Of a stretch of DNA of 64,000 nucleotides, positions 8,456 to 17,639 are shown piece by piece. Source of the stretch: Mesorhizobium sp. WSM3859. Lineage in GTDB: Bacteria > Pseudomonadota > Alphaproteobacteria > Rhizobiales > Rhizobiaceae. The stretch's first letter is position 1, and every line of letters starts with the position of its first letter. Below the pieces are notes generated by a model. It worked only from the letters and a program-made list of their open reading frames with translations, was not told the origin of the DNA and made no database searches. The stretch is from the NCBI RefSeq assembly GCF_002295065.1, contig NZ_NSGG01000005.1:62001-126000 (forward strand), read 5' to 3'. The translations under genes were made by a program, and so were the position numbers.

Positions 8456-9018
8456 GGCCACCCCCTGTCGTAACCGGCGGCCTTGAGGGCTTCGCCGAGT
8501 TTCTTGCGGGCGTAGAACATCCTGGTCTTGACGGTCGCGACCGGAATATCGAGCACCTCGCCGATCTCGGTCACCGACTGTCCATGGTAATAGGCAAGGT
8601 CGATCACCGTGCGATGTTCTTCCGGCAAGGCATCGACGAAGCGGCGCAAGGCGGCGGCCTTGTCCTCCTTCATGGTGACGACTTCCGGCGTGTCGGCGCT
8701 GTCGGGGACCTGCGCCGCGTCATCGTCGTCGATCCAGTCTTCCTTCTTCTTGCGCAGCATCGACAGCGCCTTGAAGCGGGCGATGCCGAGCAGCCACGTG
8801 GAAACTTCGGAGCGGCCCTCGAAACTGGGCGCCTGTTTCCACAGCTCGAGAAAAACCTCGTTTGCGATATCGTCGGCCATCATTTCCGATCCCGTCTGGC
8901 GCGCCACGAAGCGGTAGATCCGCGCGTGGTGACGCATGAACAGGAGCCGGACGGCGGCCCGGTCACCCTTCGCGACCCGGCCTACAAGCGTGCGATCGGT
9001 TTCCGTCGCCGCATTCAT
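8452..9018 (-). CDS. ECF-family RNA polymerase sigma factor
   Basis: This 188-residue protein has the two conserved domains of extracytoplasmic-function sigma factors: region 2 with FVARQTGSEMMADDIANEVF and WLLGIARFKALSML (residues 35-85), and region 4 with PEEHRTVIDLAYYHGQSVTE and TVKTRMFYARKKLGEAL (residues 125-180). A 30-residue acidic linker joins them. It is first in a three-gene operon with its anti-sigma (4-base overlap) and an S8 protease. A TGAACC-N16-CGAC motif upstream resembles ECF promoters and suggests autoregulation. Confidence 0.93.
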   Translation of the reverse strand: MNAATETDRTLVGRVAKGDRAAVRLLFMRHHARIYRFVARQTGSEMMADDIANEVFLELWKQAPSFEGRSEVSTWLLGIARFKALSMLRKKKEDWIDDDDAAQVPDSADTPEVVTMKEDKAAALRRFVDALPEEHRTVIDLAYYHGQSVTEIGEVLDIPVATVKTRMFYARKKLGEALKAAGYDRGWP

Positions 9019-9051
9019 GGCCGGTCGAGCCGCCTGGCTCCTCTAAGCTCT

Positions 9052-9077
9052 GTCGCTGATCGGTCCAAAAAGGTTCA
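9052..9077 (-). promoter_or_regulatory. Candidate autoregulated ECF promoter
   Basis: On the minus strand the motif TGAACC (9077-9072) is followed after 16 bases by CGAC (9055-9052), 34 bases before the sigma-factor ATG. The GAAC-type -35 and CGxC-type -10 fit many ECF promoters. Recognition by this particular sigma factor is inferred. Confidence 0.5.
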
Positions 9078-9144
9078 CCCTCCGCCAAGGATTTTTCGGA
9101 GGCTAACCGAAGAGCGAGGGCGTTGCCAGAGGCGCGAGGTTTCC

Positions 9145-9289
9145 CCTTCTCCCCTTGTGGGAGAAGGTGTCGCCGAAGGCGACGGATGAGGGGTGCTCCA
9201 GGGAACGCCAGCGTCTCACTCCGCTGGAACACCCCTCATCCGTCTCGGCGCTGCGCGCCGATCCACCTTCTCCCACAAGGGGAGAAGGA
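9145..9289. repeat. Palindromic element, CTTCTCCCCTTGTGGG family
   Basis: Inverted arms start with CCTTCTCCCCTTGTGGGAGA and end with the reverse of the same motif; inner arms match the ATGAGGGGTG/CACCCCTCAT motif. The same element recurs at 43996-44141 and 53326-53467. It fills most of the 281-base space between the sigma gene and the phosphodiesterase gene. Confidence 0.85.
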
Positions 9290-9299
9290 AAGGCGGCGC

Positions 9300-10139
9300 T
9301 TACCCCAAAAACACCTTCGCCTTCATCGTCGCCGGTATCTGAACCCCAAGCCGGCTCAGCACCGTCGGCGCGAGCTGCAGCTGGTCGAGCAGCATGTCGG
9401 CCTCGGGGCCCTTCGCGGGCCCGAAATAATAGAGCGCGAAATCCTGCATCTCGTCGTCATGGCCGCCATGGTGGCCGCGGTCGGTCTGGCCGTGGTCGGC
9501 CGTCACGATCACTTCATAGCCGGCCGCGCGCCATTGCGGCAGGAAGGCGGCGAGCATCGCGTCCATGGCGTAGCAGGCATGGTCCATCTCGATGCAGTCA
9601 TGGCCGAAGCGGTGGCCCATCGAATCCAGCGTGCAGGTGTGCAGGATGCCGTAGTCGATGCCGTGGCGCCTCGACAGCATGGTCAGCGTCGCGAACAGAT
9701 CGACGTCGCTCGGCGTCATCTGGTTCTTGAGATTGTAGCCGGTCATGGTGTGGAAGCGGCCATGCGTGATCGGCCCGCTTGGATCGTCGAACTCCAGGTC
9801 CTCGACAAGATCGAACGGAAAGCTGCGGAAGAACTCCGACCAGTAGGAATGCGCCACCGCGCCGGTCTTGCCGCCGGCCTTGCTGACTTCCGAGAAGATA
9901 TCCGGCTGCGTGACGCGAAAGCGGTTCTCGTTGGACAGGATGCCATGCACCTGCGGGGCCACCCCGGTGTGGATCGAGGCATAGCAGCAGGCCGAGGTCG
10001 ACGGCAGCACCGAGCGCATCTTCCACACCTGCGCCTCGCCCGACTGCGCCCAGCCCTCGAGATTGCCCATCAGCCGGCGCCAGTTCCGGTAGGGCACGCC
10101 GTCGAGGATGATGAGCAGCAATTTGGATTTGAGCGCCAC
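9300..10139 (-). CDS. Alkaline-phosphatase-superfamily phosphodiesterase/nucleotide pyrophosphatase
   Basis: This 279-residue enzyme belongs to the type I phosphodiesterase branch of the alkaline phosphatase fold. The metal ligands are recognisable: Asp in LLIILDGVP, the nucleophile region LPSTSACCYASIHTGVAP, DSMGHRFGHD, and TADHGQTDRGHHGGHDDE. No signal peptide is seen, so it appears cytoplasmic. The start is a GTG with AAGGAG nine bases upstream. It follows the ABC-importer genes on the same strand after a 123-base gap with a hairpin, so it may act on the imported compound (for example a phosphodiester or phosphonate ester); that link is inference. Confidence 0.8.
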   Translation of the reverse strand: MALKSKLLLIILDGVPYRNWRRLMGNLEGWAQSGEAQVWKMRSVLPSTSACCYASIHTGVAPQVHGILSNENRFRVTQPDIFSEVSKAGGKTGAVAHSYWSEFFRSFPFDLVEDLEFDDPSGPITHGRFHTMTGYNLKNQMTPSDVDLFATLTMLSRRHGIDYGILHTCTLDSMGHRFGHDCIEMDHACYAMDAMLAAFLPQWRAAGYEVIVTADHGQTDRGHHGGHDDEMQDFALYYFGPAKGPEADMLLDQLQLAPTVLSRLGVQIPATMKAKVFLG

Positions 10140-10180
10140 GGGGCGGGGCTCCTTATGGTTTTGGGGTAGGGATCTGCATC

Positions 10181-10208
10181 GAGGCCTGGCCAGCCCCGGC
10201 CAAGCCTC
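10181..10208 (-). other. Stem-loop between ABC ATPase and phosphodiesterase genes
   Basis: Two 11-base arms (GAGGCCTGGCC and GGCCAAGCCTC) pair with a single mismatch around a 6-base loop. It lacks a U-tract on the transcribed strand, so it is more likely an mRNA processing or attenuation hairpin than a terminator. Confidence 0.4.
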
Positions 10209-10262
10209 AGAAGCGCAGAGGAGGACGCCAGCTCAACCCAATGTCGTCCGGCATGACGCGCT

Positions 10263-11918
10263 CTAGTTGCCGGCGCTCTCCATGCGCCGCCCCGCGATCG
10301 CCTTCTCCAGCCAGCCGATCTCCATCTCCGGCACGGAGGACAAGAGCAGGTCCGTATAGGCGTCGAAAGGCGGCGTCAGCACCTTGCTCTTGGAACCGTA
10401 ACGCACCACCTCGCCGCGATACATCACCGCGATGGAATCGGCGATCGACTTCACCGTCGCCAGGTCGTGGGTGATGAAGAGATAGGCGACCTTCTCCACC
10501 TGCTGCAGATTGAGCAGGAGCTTCAGAATGCCGTTGGCCACCAGTGGGTCGAGCGCCGAGGTCACCTCGTCGCAGATGATAAGCTTCGGCTTGGCGGCGA
10601 GCGAGCGCGCAATGCAGACGCGTTGCTTCTGGCCGCCGGACAGCTCGGCCGGATAGCGATCGACGAAACCCTTGCCCATCTCGATCTCGTCGAGCAGTTC
10701 GGCGACGCGCTTGTCGCGCTCGCGGCCCTTCATGCCGAAATAGAACTCCAGCGGCCGGCCGATGATGGTGCCGACCGTCTGGCGCGGATTCATCGCCACG
10801 TCGGCCATCTGGTAGATCATCTGCAGCTGGCGCAGGTCTTCCTTCGGCCGGTCGGAAAGCTTGTTGCCGAGGGTGCGGCCGTCGAAGACGACGCTGCCCT
10901 GCTCGGGCGGCAACAGGCCGGTGATGGCGCGCGCCAGCGTCGACTTGCCGGAGCCGCTCTCGCCGACCACGGCCAGCGTCTGTCCGGGAAAGATGTCGAC
11001 CGAGACGTTCTTCAGCACCTTGACGTGGCTGCCGCCATAGGCGGCGGTCACATTCTTCACCGACAGCATCGGCGTCGTGCCTGGCTGTTGCTCGCGATGC
11101 TCGATCTCGTGCACCGAAACCAGCGCGTTGGTGTATTCCTGGCGCGGTTCCTTGATGATCTGCCTGGTGCCGCCCCATTCGACCAGCCGGCCGTGGCGCA
11201 GCACCATGATCTCGTCCGACACCTGGGCGACGACGGCAAGGTCGTGAGTGATGTACAAAGCCGCCACATGCGTGTCGCGGATGGCGTCCTTGATCGCCGC
11301 CAGCACGTCGATCTGTGTCGTCACGTCGAGCGCCGTGGTCGGCTCGTCGAAGACGATCAGGTCGGGTTCCGAGCACAGCGCCATCGCCGTCATCACGCGC
11401 TGCAGCTGGCCGCCGGAGACCTGGTGCGGAAACCGCTCGCCGATGGTTTCGGGGTTGGGCAGGCTGAGCTTCTTGAACAGCGCGACGGCGCGTTTCTCGG
11501 CTTCGGCCCTAGTCGCCGTGCCGTGCAGCAGCGATGCCTCCACCACTTGGTCCATCAGCCGGTGCGCCGGATTGAAGGCGGCCGCCGCCGACTGCGCAAC
11601 ATAGCAGACCTCGCGTCCGCGCAATTTGCGAAAACCTTCCTTGCCGCCCTTCAATATGTCGCGGCCGTTGAGGATGACCTCGCCGCCGGTGATGCGCACG
11701 CCGCCGCGGCCATAGCCCATGGACGACAGGCCGATCGTCGACTTGCCGGCGCCGGATTCGCCGATCAGGCCGAGCACCTTGCCCTTTTCCAAGGTCAGCG
11801 AGACATCATGCACCAGCGTGATCGTCTTCGGCGCCTCGCCCGGCGGATAGACCGTCGCTTCGATGCGCAAATTGCGGATGTCTAGCAGCAGACCGGGCTT
11901 CGCTTTCGTGTCGGCCAT
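10263..11918 (-). CDS. Dual ATP-binding protein of a dipeptide/oligopeptide-type ABC importer
   Basis: This 551-residue protein fuses two ABC ATPase domains, equivalent to DppD and DppF. Domain 1 has Walker A GESGAGKST, signature VSGGQLQRVM and Walker B LIVFDEPTTALD; domain 2 has GESGSGKST, LSGGQKQRVC and LIICDEVTSALD. Domain 1 ends with a peptide-importer type extension (YTNALVSVHEIE). The ATG at 11918 sits in a TGATG overlap with the upstream permease and has a GGGAGGAC ribosome site. In-frame sequence continues far upstream of it but runs antisense-like through the permease genes and is not coding. Confidence 0.92.
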   Translation of the reverse strand: MADTKAKPGLLLDIRNLRIEATVYPPGEAPKTITLVHDVSLTLEKGKVLGLIGESGAGKSTIGLSSMGYGRGGVRITGGEVILNGRDILKGGKEGFRKLRGREVCYVAQSAAAAFNPAHRLMDQVVEASLLHGTATRAEAEKRAVALFKKLSLPNPETIGERFPHQVSGGQLQRVMTAMALCSEPDLIVFDEPTTALDVTTQIDVLAAIKDAIRDTHVAALYITHDLAVVAQVSDEIMVLRHGRLVEWGGTRQIIKEPRQEYTNALVSVHEIEHREQQPGTTPMLSVKNVTAAYGGSHVKVLKNVSVDIFPGQTLAVVGESGSGKSTLARAITGLLPPEQGSVVFDGRTLGNKLSDRPKEDLRQLQMIYQMADVAMNPRQTVGTIIGRPLEFYFGMKGRERDKRVAELLDEIEMGKGFVDRYPAELSGGQKQRVCIARSLAAKPKLIICDEVTSALDPLVANGILKLLLNLQQVEKVAYLFITHDLATVKSIADSIAVMYRGEVVRYGSKSKVLTPPFDAYTDLLLSSVPEMEIGWLEKAIAGRRMESAGN

Positions 11919-12742
11919 CACCCGCGTCCTCCCTTGAGACTCGTCGTGCGGTTGAGCACCCAGTCGGCGACGAGATTGACTGAGATCGCAAGTGCTGCGA
12001 TCGCCGCGGCCGGGATCAGCGCCGCCGGAATGCCGAACACTATGCCGTCCTTGTTCTCCTTCACCATGCCGCCCCAGTCGGCGTCCGGCGGCTGCACGCC
12101 GAGGCCGAGGAAAGACAGCGTCGACAAGAACAGCACCGCATAGATGAAGCGCAGGCCGAGTTCCGAGACCAGCGGCGACAGCGCGTTGGGCAGGATCTCG
12201 CGGAAGATGATCCAGCCGCTGCCTTCGCCGCGCAGCTTCGCCGCCTCGACATAGTCCATGACGTTGATGTCGACCGCGACCGCGCGCGACAACCGGTAGA
12301 CGCGGGTCGAATCGAGAATGCCCATCACCAGGATCAGCGTCACCAGGTTCGACGGCAGCACCGAGAGCACCACCAGGCCCATGATCAGCGTTGGGATCGA
12401 CATCAGGAGATCGACGAGGCGCGAGAGCAGCGTGTCGTACCAGCCGCCGAACACCGCCGCCGAGAAGCCGAGAATGGCGCCCAGCGAGAAGGATAGCGCC
12501 GTTGCCAGCACCGCGATGAACAGCGTGATGCGAGCGCCGTAGATCATTCGCGACAAGAGATCGCGGCCGAGATTGTCGGTACCCAGCCAATGGTTGGCCG
12601 ACATCGGCTCCCAGACGTCGCCGATGATCTCGGCATTGCCGTGCGGCGCGATCAAAGGCGCGAAGACGGCCGTCAGCACGAACAGGGTCGTCAGCACGAT
12701 GCCGATCAGTGATGCGATGGGGATGCGTCTGATGTCGAGCAT
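11918..12742 (-). CDS. ABC importer permease, DppC type
   Basis: This 274-residue inner-membrane permease has six hydrophobic segments, the N-terminal FAPLIAPHGN and HWLGTDNLGRDLLSRMIYGA motif diagnostic of DppC/OppC permeases, and the cytoplasmic EAA loop YVEAAKLRGEGSGWIIFREI. It overlaps the ATPase gene by one base and lies 12 bases after the DppB-type gene, so the four importer genes form one operon. Confidence 0.92.
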   Translation of the reverse strand: MLDIRRIPIASLIGIVLTTLFVLTAVFAPLIAPHGNAEIIGDVWEPMSANHWLGTDNLGRDLLSRMIYGARITLFIAVLATALSFSLGAILGFSAAVFGGWYDTLLSRLVDLLMSIPTLIMGLVVLSVLPSNLVTLILVMGILDSTRVYRLSRAVAVDINVMDYVEAAKLRGEGSGWIIFREILPNALSPLVSELGLRFIYAVLFLSTLSFLGLGVQPPDADWGGMVKENKDGIVFGIPAALIPAAAIAALAISVNLVADWVLNRTTSLKGGRG

Positions 12743-12754
12743 ATCCGCCGCCCC

Positions 12755-13714
12755 CTACTTCGGATGCCTGAGCCGCGGATTGGCGACGATCGCCCCAATG
12801 TCCGCGATGATGTTGAGGGTGATGTAGACGGCCGCGAAGATCAGGCCGACAGCCTGGACCACGGGCACGTCGCGCTTGGTGACATGGTCGACCAGATACT
12901 GCCCCATGCCCGGATAGACGAAGATCACCTCGACCACGACGACGCCGACGACGAGGTAGGCAAGGTTGAGCATGACGACGTTGATGATCGGCGCGATCGC
13001 GTTCGGGAAGGCGTGCTTGCGGATGACCGCGAAGCCCGAGAGGCCCTTGAGCTCCGCCGTCTCGACATAGGCCGACTGCATGACATTGAGGATCGCCGCG
13101 CGTGTCATGCGCATCATATGGGCGAGCACCACGAGCGTCAGCGCCGCCGCCGGCAGCGCGATCGCCTGCAGGCGTTCGCCCAGAGACATTCCTTCGTAGA
13201 CGGTGGAGATCGCGGGGAACCACTGGTGCTCGACCGCGAAGTAGAAGACCAGCAGATAGCCGATGAAGAACTCCGGGAAGGAGGTCGAGGCGAGCGCGAC
13301 GCCGGAGATCAGCTTGTCGACCCAGCCATTGCGGTAGCGGACCGCGATCAGCCCAAGCGTGATCGCCAGCGGGATCGCCACGATGGCAGCCCAGAAGGCC
13401 AGGAACAGCGTGTTCCACAGCCGTTCCCTGATCGATGTTGCGATGTCCTGCCCGCTCGACATGGCAGTGCCGAGGTCGCCGGTCAGCACGCCGCCCAGCC
13501 AGTGGAAATAACGGATATAGGCGGGCTGGTTGAGCCCGAGCTGCTCGCGCAGATTGGCGAGCGACTCCGGCGTCGCCGATTGTCCGAGAATGGCTTGCGC
13601 GACGTCGCCGGGCAGGATCTGCGTTCCGGCGAAGATCAGGACCGAAACGGCCAACAGCAGGAGGATGCCCAGCGCAATGCGCTGGGCCACCAGTTTCACG
13701 ATGGGTGAGGACAT
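12755..13714 (-). CDS. ABC importer permease, DppB type
   Basis: This 319-residue permease has the DppB/OppB hallmarks: an N-terminal helix followed by ILPGDVAQAILGQ, the REQLGLNQPAYIRYFHWLGG segment with LTGDLGTAMSSG, and the EAA loop YVETAELKGLSGFAVIRKHA. Six membrane helices are evident. The ATG at 13714 is preceded closely by GCGGAG. It pairs with the DppC-type permease downstream. Confidence 0.92.
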   Translation of the reverse strand: MSSPIVKLVAQRIALGILLLLAVSVLIFAGTQILPGDVAQAILGQSATPESLANLREQLGLNQPAYIRYFHWLGGVLTGDLGTAMSSGQDIATSIRERLWNTLFLAFWAAIVAIPLAITLGLIAVRYRNGWVDKLISGVALASTSFPEFFIGYLLVFYFAVEHQWFPAISTVYEGMSLGERLQAIALPAAALTLVVLAHMMRMTRAAILNVMQSAYVETAELKGLSGFAVIRKHAFPNAIAPIINVVMLNLAYLVVGVVVVEVIFVYPGMGQYLVDHVTKRDVPVVQAVGLIFAAVYITLNIIADIGAIVANPRLRHPK

Positions 13715-13730
13715 CTCCGCAAAGCCGTGC

Positions 13731-15317
13731 TCAGGCTTCCAGCCAGCACTTCGCCAGGGCGTAGCCGTTCATCAGTTCCTGATGCGGATCGTCCACCCAG
13801 CCTGCAACCTTCGGACCTGTCGCGTCGATGAACTGGTTGAACATCGGCAGGATCAGGCCGCCTTCGTCGCGCACCATGACGGCCATGTCATGGTACATCT
13901 GCTTGCGCTTGCCCTCGTCGAGCTCGGCGCGCGCCGCCAGCACCATCTTGTCGAAGTCCGGACGCTTGAAGCGCGTGTCGTTCCAGTCGGCCGTCGACAG
14001 GTAAGCGGTCGAGTACATCTGGTCCTGGGTCGAGCGGCCGCCCCAATAGGAAGCGCAGAAGGGCTGCTTGTTCCACACCTCGTTCCAGTAACCGTCGCCG
14101 GGCTCGCGCTTGATCTCGAGCTTGATGCCGGCCTTGGCCGCGCTCTGCTGGTAGAGCTGGGCCGCGTCGACGGCGCCGGGGAAGGCGACGTCCGAGGTCC
14201 TCAGCAGGACCGAGCCGTCATGGCCGGACTTCTTGTAGTGGAACTTGGCCTTGTCCGGATCGTACTTGCGCTGCTCGATCTCGGTGAACAGCGGGTAGGA
14301 GGCGTTGATCGGGAAGTCGTTGCCGAGCGAGCCGTAGCCGCGCAGCACCTTCTTCAGCATCTCCTCGCGGTCGATCGCAAGCTTCAGCGCCATCCTGAGG
14401 TCATTGTTGTCGAACGGCGCCGTGTTGCAATGCATGATGAACACGTAATGGCCGGGACCGGCATGGTTGCGGATGGTGACGCCCTTCACGCGTTTGATCA
14501 GGTCGACGATCTTCGGCTCGACGCGGTTGATCATGTTGACCTGGCCGCCCTGCAGGGCCGCCGTGCGCGCCGTCGCGTCGTTGATGACGACGACTTCGAC
14601 CTGGTCGGCATGGCCCATCTTGTCGCCTTGCCAGTAATTGGCGAAGCGCTCGCCGACATGGCGCACGCCGGGCTCGTTGACCTTGACCTTGTAGGGGCCG
14701 GCGCCGATACCGGCGTCAGGCTTGTCCTTGCCGCCATTCGGCTGGACGATCAGGTGATAGTCGCTGAGCAGGTAGGGCAGGTCGGCGTTCGGCTCCTTGA
14801 GCGTCAGCACCACTTCCTTGCCGCTGGCCTTGATGGTGTCGATGCCCTTCATGTAGCCGAGCGCGCCGGACTTCGACTTCTCGTCCGAATGACGTTCGAG
14901 CGTCGCGGCGACGTCCTCGGCTGTCACTGTCTTGCCGTTGTGGAATTCGACGCCGTCGCGGATCTTCAGCGTCCAGACCTTGGCGTCGTCCGAAGAGCCG
15001 ATCTCCTCGGCGATGCGGTTCTCGAGCTTGCCCTCGGGCGACAGCTCGACGATCATTTCGCCCCAGCATTTGCCGAAGGCGAACGGCACCTGCGTCATCA
15101 TCAGCGCCGGGTCGAGGCTGTTGGTGGATTCACCGCCGACCAGGCCGGCCTTCAGCGTGCCGCCCTTGACGGGGCCGGCAGCGCGGGCCGCGCTGGAAAG
15201 CAGCGAGTTGGCGAACGGAGCGGAGATGCCGAGCGCAGCGGCGCGGCCGAGAAAATCGCGACGGCTGAGCTTGCCGGCGGCGACACGCCGGCTGAGATAG
15301 TCGAGTTCGTTGGTCAT
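13731..15317 (-). CDS. Periplasmic substrate-binding protein, peptide/nickel family 5
   Basis: This 528-residue protein is the receptor of the importer. It starts with a twin-arginine signal (KLSRRDFLGRAAALGISAPF and an AARA cleavage site near residue 48) and carries family-5 features such as WTLKIRDGVEFHNGKTVTAE and the NCNTAPFDN-like HCNTAPFDNNDLRMALKLAI stretch. The start at 15317 was preferred to an upstream in-frame ATG at 15419 because it has GAGGAACC upstream and gives a normal Tat N-region. Family 5 proteins bind di- and oligopeptides, opines, nickel or sugars; the ligand cannot be told here, though the adjacent hydrolase suggests an amide- or ester-containing compound. Confidence 0.9.
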   Translation of the reverse strand: MTNELDYLSRRVAAGKLSRRDFLGRAAALGISAPFANSLLSSAARAAGPVKGGTLKAGLVGGESTNSLDPALMMTQVPFAFGKCWGEMIVELSPEGKLENRIAEEIGSSDDAKVWTLKIRDGVEFHNGKTVTAEDVAATLERHSDEKSKSGALGYMKGIDTIKASGKEVVLTLKEPNADLPYLLSDYHLIVQPNGGKDKPDAGIGAGPYKVKVNEPGVRHVGERFANYWQGDKMGHADQVEVVVINDATARTAALQGGQVNMINRVEPKIVDLIKRVKGVTIRNHAGPGHYVFIMHCNTAPFDNNDLRMALKLAIDREEMLKKVLRGYGSLGNDFPINASYPLFTEIEQRKYDPDKAKFHYKKSGHDGSVLLRTSDVAFPGAVDAAQLYQQSAAKAGIKLEIKREPGDGYWNEVWNKQPFCASYWGGRSTQDQMYSTAYLSTADWNDTRFKRPDFDKMVLAARAELDEGKRKQMYHDMAVMVRDEGGLILPMFNQFIDATGPKVAGWVDDPHQELMNGYALAKCWLEA

Positions 15318-15467
15318 TGTAGGTTCCTCACTCTGATGGTTCGACCTTATGGTCGTTTCTTGCTTCTTGAGGAGATAATGACCGCAACGTAAAGCCGTAA
15401 GCAAGACCGAATGCGACATGCCGTGGCGTAAATGGCGCGTCGCATTTGGACCAATCCTGCCAGCGCT

Positions 15468-17453
15468 TCAGACGAGGGCGCGGGGGATTATCTGCTCGAA
15501 ATCGCGTTCAAAAACGAGATTCTCGGCCTCATAGGCTTCGATTCTGGCGCTGAGAATGAAATTTTGCGCGTCGCAGCGCATCTCGGCGAAGGTTTCGGTC
15601 CGCACTGACCACTCATCTCGAGAGAAAGTCTGCGTCCAGTGCGTGCTGCCCTTGGCCGACAGCGGATCGTCCGGGCGGATTGCCCAGATCTCCCTGACGA
15701 TGCTGCCGTGGACCAGCCTGTGGTCGAGATCGCGAACCTCGCCGAAATCGTCGGTTATGGAAAGCGTGACCAGATCGGTCTTCTCGTCGCGGTCGACATG
15801 GCGTTCGGAATTCGCCGGCCGGATGGTCTCGGTCGCCCAGGGCGTCGCGCCTTCCGGCTCGGGAAACGAAACCTCATCACCTTTCGCCAGCGGACGCAGC
15901 GGCAGGTTCAGCGTTGCGCTAGCGAGATCGAGCCGCACCGGCTCCGGCGAGGGCCAGATCATCGGCCAGTAGGCGGTCGAAACGGCGACGCGCAATTTGT
16001 GGCCGGCAGGCACCCGGTACGCGCACTGGTCGAGCACCACACGCGCCGAAACGGTCTCGCCGGGGACCAGCGCCCGCGGGAACTCATGCGAGTTGCGGTG
16101 GGTCAGATTGAGGACACCATAGGAGATCAGCTCCGAGGCGCCGTCGGGATGCACGTCACAGAGACGCACGGCAATGTTGGCCTGGGGTCGGTCGGAGGCA
16201 ACCTGGACCATCAGCTCCGGTGCCCCGACAATGTCGATCGCCTCGCCGAGCTCGGGCTGGTCGAAGCACGCCGACAGCGCGTCGTCGGGGCGCTGGTCGC
16301 CCGGCAGTTCCGGCCCGAAGGTGAAGGGAAAATACTCGCCGCCGGCAAGTCCGCAGGTCTGCGGCGAAGCCACGATCGAAGGCCTTGCGCCGGCGGAAAT
16401 AAGCTCGATCGCCTCGACCTTGATGTTCGAGGACGGCCATTCCTGTTCCGCGACCCAGCGGCCCGGCCGCTCGGGATGCCAGCGGGCCGGCCGCACGCTG
16501 TCCATGACATAGGCGCGGTAGTCCGGATCGGCCTCGACGCCGGTCTCAATGCCCTTCAGCCAGCGGTCCCACCAGCGCAGCGCCTCCTGCAGGAAGCCGA
16601 TGGCGGGTTTTGGCCCGGCATAGTGCGGGTATTTGTGGATCCAGGGGCCGACGATGCCTTTGACCGGCGACTGGATGTTGGTGACGAGATTGGAGATCGT
16701 GTTGCGGTAGCCGTCATGCCAGCCACCGATCGACAGCACCGCCGCTTTCACCGCGGAAAAATCCTCGCAGATCGAGCCGCGCTTCCAATAGGCGTCGCGA
16801 TGCTGGTGGTTGAGCCATAGCGGCAACAGGAAGGGCTGGTTCTCCAGCCGGCTCAGCCACAGGTCGCGCCAGCGGTTGCCGCCGGCAATCAGCGGGTCCG
16901 GCGGCCGCGACGAGTAGGAGAGCATCGTCGAGGCCCAGCCGAAATTTTCGAGCAGCAGGCAGCCGCCCTTGTAGTGGATGTCGTCGGCATAGCGGTCGAC
17001 GGTCGAGCACAGGCTGATCACCGCCTTCAGCGCCGGCGGCTGTTTGGCCGCCACCTGCAGGCAGTTGAAGCCACCCCAGGAAATACCCATCATGCCGGCA
17101 TTGCCGTTGCACCAGGGCTGCGCGGCCGCCCAGGCAATGACGTCGCAAGCGTCCTGCAACTCCTGCTCTGAATATTCATCGTCCATCAGCCCTTCGGAAT
17201 CGCCATTGCCGCGCATGTCGACGCGGATCGAGGCGTAGCCGTGCCCGGCGAAATAGGGATGGGTCAGCTGATCGCGAAAAATGGTGCCGTCACGCTTGCG
17301 GTAGGGCAAATGCTCTAGAATCGCCGGCACCGGATTGTCGGCTGCGTCCTCCGGCATCCAGATGCGCGCCGACAGCCGGCAGCCATCCGGCATGACGATG
17401 CCCATATCGGGAATTTCGATGACTTTTCGGGGGAATTCGGTGACGGTTTTCAT
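15468..17453 (-). CDS. CocE/NonD-family (S15-type) serine hydrolase
   Basis: This 661-residue alpha/beta hydrolase has the CocE/X-prolyl dipeptidyl-peptidase architecture: an N-terminal catalytic domain with nucleophile Ser125 in MMGISWGGF, Asp247 in SIGGWHDGY and His273 in GPWIHKYPH, a helical cap, and a C-terminal jelly-roll domain (PALVPGETVSARVVLD, HKLRVAVSTAYWPMIWPSPE). No signal peptide is present, so it acts in the cytoplasm. It lies 150 bases upstream of the binding-protein gene on the same strand and is probably co-regulated with the importer, cleaving an imported ester or acyl-peptide. The exact substrate is unknown. Confidence 0.85.
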   Translation of the reverse strand: MKTVTEFPRKVIEIPDMGIVMPDGCRLSARIWMPEDAADNPVPAILEHLPYRKRDGTIFRDQLTHPYFAGHGYASIRVDMRGNGDSEGLMDDEYSEQELQDACDVIAWAAAQPWCNGNAGMMGISWGGFNCLQVAAKQPPALKAVISLCSTVDRYADDIHYKGGCLLLENFGWASTMLSYSSRPPDPLIAGGNRWRDLWLSRLENQPFLLPLWLNHQHRDAYWKRGSICEDFSAVKAAVLSIGGWHDGYRNTISNLVTNIQSPVKGIVGPWIHKYPHYAGPKPAIGFLQEALRWWDRWLKGIETGVEADPDYRAYVMDSVRPARWHPERPGRWVAEQEWPSSNIKVEAIELISAGARPSIVASPQTCGLAGGEYFPFTFGPELPGDQRPDDALSACFDQPELGEAIDIVGAPELMVQVASDRPQANIAVRLCDVHPDGASELISYGVLNLTHRNSHEFPRALVPGETVSARVVLDQCAYRVPAGHKLRVAVSTAYWPMIWPSPEPVRLDLASATLNLPLRPLAKGDEVSFPEPEGATPWATETIRPANSERHVDRDEKTDLVTLSITDDFGEVRDLDHRLVHGSIVREIWAIRPDDPLSAKGSTHWTQTFSRDEWSVRTETFAEMRCDAQNFILSARIEAYEAENLVFERDFEQIIPRALV

Positions 17454-17567
17454 GGCAGGGCATAACGCTACGCGGCGAGGCGACTTTCAATCGCCATTCG
17501 CGACTGGAGCATCAAAAAATGCGACCTGGGTCGTTAGCGAGCACATCCTCGGAGATCCGGGTTCTTC

Positions 17568-17606
17568 TTGTATCTCTCGATTAATTTGTGTATTACGTTT
17601 ATTCAC
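17568..17606 (+). promoter_or_regulatory. brnTA promoter with overlapping inverted repeat
   Basis: TTGTAT (17568-17573) and TATTAC (17591-17596) are spaced by 17 bases and make a reasonable promoter. An imperfect inverted repeat GTGTATTACGTTTATTCAC (17588-17606) covers the -10 element. BrnA-type antitoxins autorepress their operons, so this is a candidate operator; binding is inferred. Confidence 0.4.
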
Positions 17607-17639
17607 GTTGCCCGACGCAGACACATTGGATGATCTTGC

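Noticed and set aside
11919-13418. Upstream extension of the dual ATPase frame
   Set aside because: The frame is open to 13418 but the region is covered by two well-supported permeases in another frame; the ATPase domain starts at 11918 with a ribosome site.
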